From an uncultured Clostridia bacterium (GTDB lineage Bacteria; Bacillota; Clostridia; TANB77; CAG-508): 5,851 nucleotides of DNA. Both the position numbers and the translations under genes were made by a program. The DNA lies in contig CANQFW010000077.1 in NCBI GenBank assembly GCA_947599995.1, positions 1 to 5,851 of the forward strand, read 5' to 3'. The notes under the pieces were generated by a model. It was not told where the DNA came from. It worked only from the letters and a program-made list of their open reading frames with translations, and searched no databases. The number at the start of each line of letters is the position of its first letter. The stretch's first letter is position 1. Shown here in pieces: positions 5,754-5,851 of the stretch.

Positions 5754-5851
5754 TTATAAACCTAGCTCATAGTTTGAATGTGAACCTGTTCTATATGCTG
5801 TTAATACTAATTCACCTTTATCTATTTTATATATTAAAAGCCAATCAGGTT
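5754..5851 (-). CDS. C-terminal end of a YafQ/RelE-family toxin (partial)
   Basis: The minus strand from the window edge reads 31 residues, PDWLLIYKIDKGELVLTAYR then TGSHSNYELGL, to TAA at 5754-5756. This matches the C-terminal strands of YafQ-type mRNA interferases (E. coli YafQ: EPDWILIYKL...RTGTHAALFG, from memory). Those toxins cut mRNA on the ribosome and are held in check by a DinJ-like antitoxin encoded just upstream. The Asp-Trp pair and the C-terminal His of the YafQ active site (D67, W68, H87) are present. The aromatic residue that normally follows four positions later (F91) is Glu here, with a Tyr one position earlier. The N-terminal two thirds and the expected antitoxin lie beyond the right edge, so activity cannot be judged. 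Confidence 0.8.
   Translation of the reverse strand, partial: PDWLLIYKIDKGELVLTAYRTGSHSNYELGL

Noticed and set aside
1..5851. CRISPR array, tRNA, rRNA or insertion sequence
   Set aside because: No regularly spaced repeats, no tRNA-like cloverleaf or rRNA sequence, and no transposase frame were seen on either strand.

Overview
The window is AT-rich DNA, roughly 30% GC by eye, using the standard bacterial code (TGG for Trp, TGA as stop). Its ribosome binding sites are of the AGGAGG type and it encodes a bifunctional AdhE. This fits an anaerobic, fermenting low-GC Firmicute, such as a gut clostridium or relative. I cannot name a species.

Layout, left to right. Positions 4-2607 (+) hold an intact adhE, the fermentation enzyme that turns acetyl-CoA into ethanol. 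Positions 2608-2926 hold no convincing gene. They contain a possible folded RNA whose outer stem covers a Shine-Dalgarno sequence, a very strong 50-nt hairpin, a 9-bp tandem repeat and a possible gene tail. An extended -10 promoter (2927-2935) then appears to drive a 50-codon small ORF (2963-3115). That ORF overlaps the next gene, an Mrr-type restriction endonuclease of 522 aa (3061-4629) with a long helical/coiled-coil N-terminal half and a C-terminal PD-(D/E)xK nuclease domain. No methyltransferase is visible beside it, so it looks like a solitary, type IV-like defence nuclease.

Positions 4630-5160 are degenerate. They contain a 23-codon ORF, a weak terminator-like hairpin, a GC-rich repeat motif, the first 71 codons of a maf gene broken off immediately after its GSDT motif, and an unidentified 30-codon minus-strand ORF butted against the break. 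Two terminators in opposite directions (5158-5221) separate this from the right end, which reads on the minus strand. There, a 117-aa membrane protein with its own good promoter (5269-5622) lies just downstream of the C-terminal end of a YafQ/RelE-like toxin gene that runs off the window (5754-5851).

adhE is housekeeping metabolism. Everything to its right has the character of an accessory island: defence nuclease, broken housekeeping gene, toxin-antitoxin piece, small hypothetical proteins and strong hairpins. I see no clear evidence of a completely new system. The best candidates for a second look are the restriction gene with its overlapping small ORF, the structured RNA/hairpin after adhE, and the maf break.
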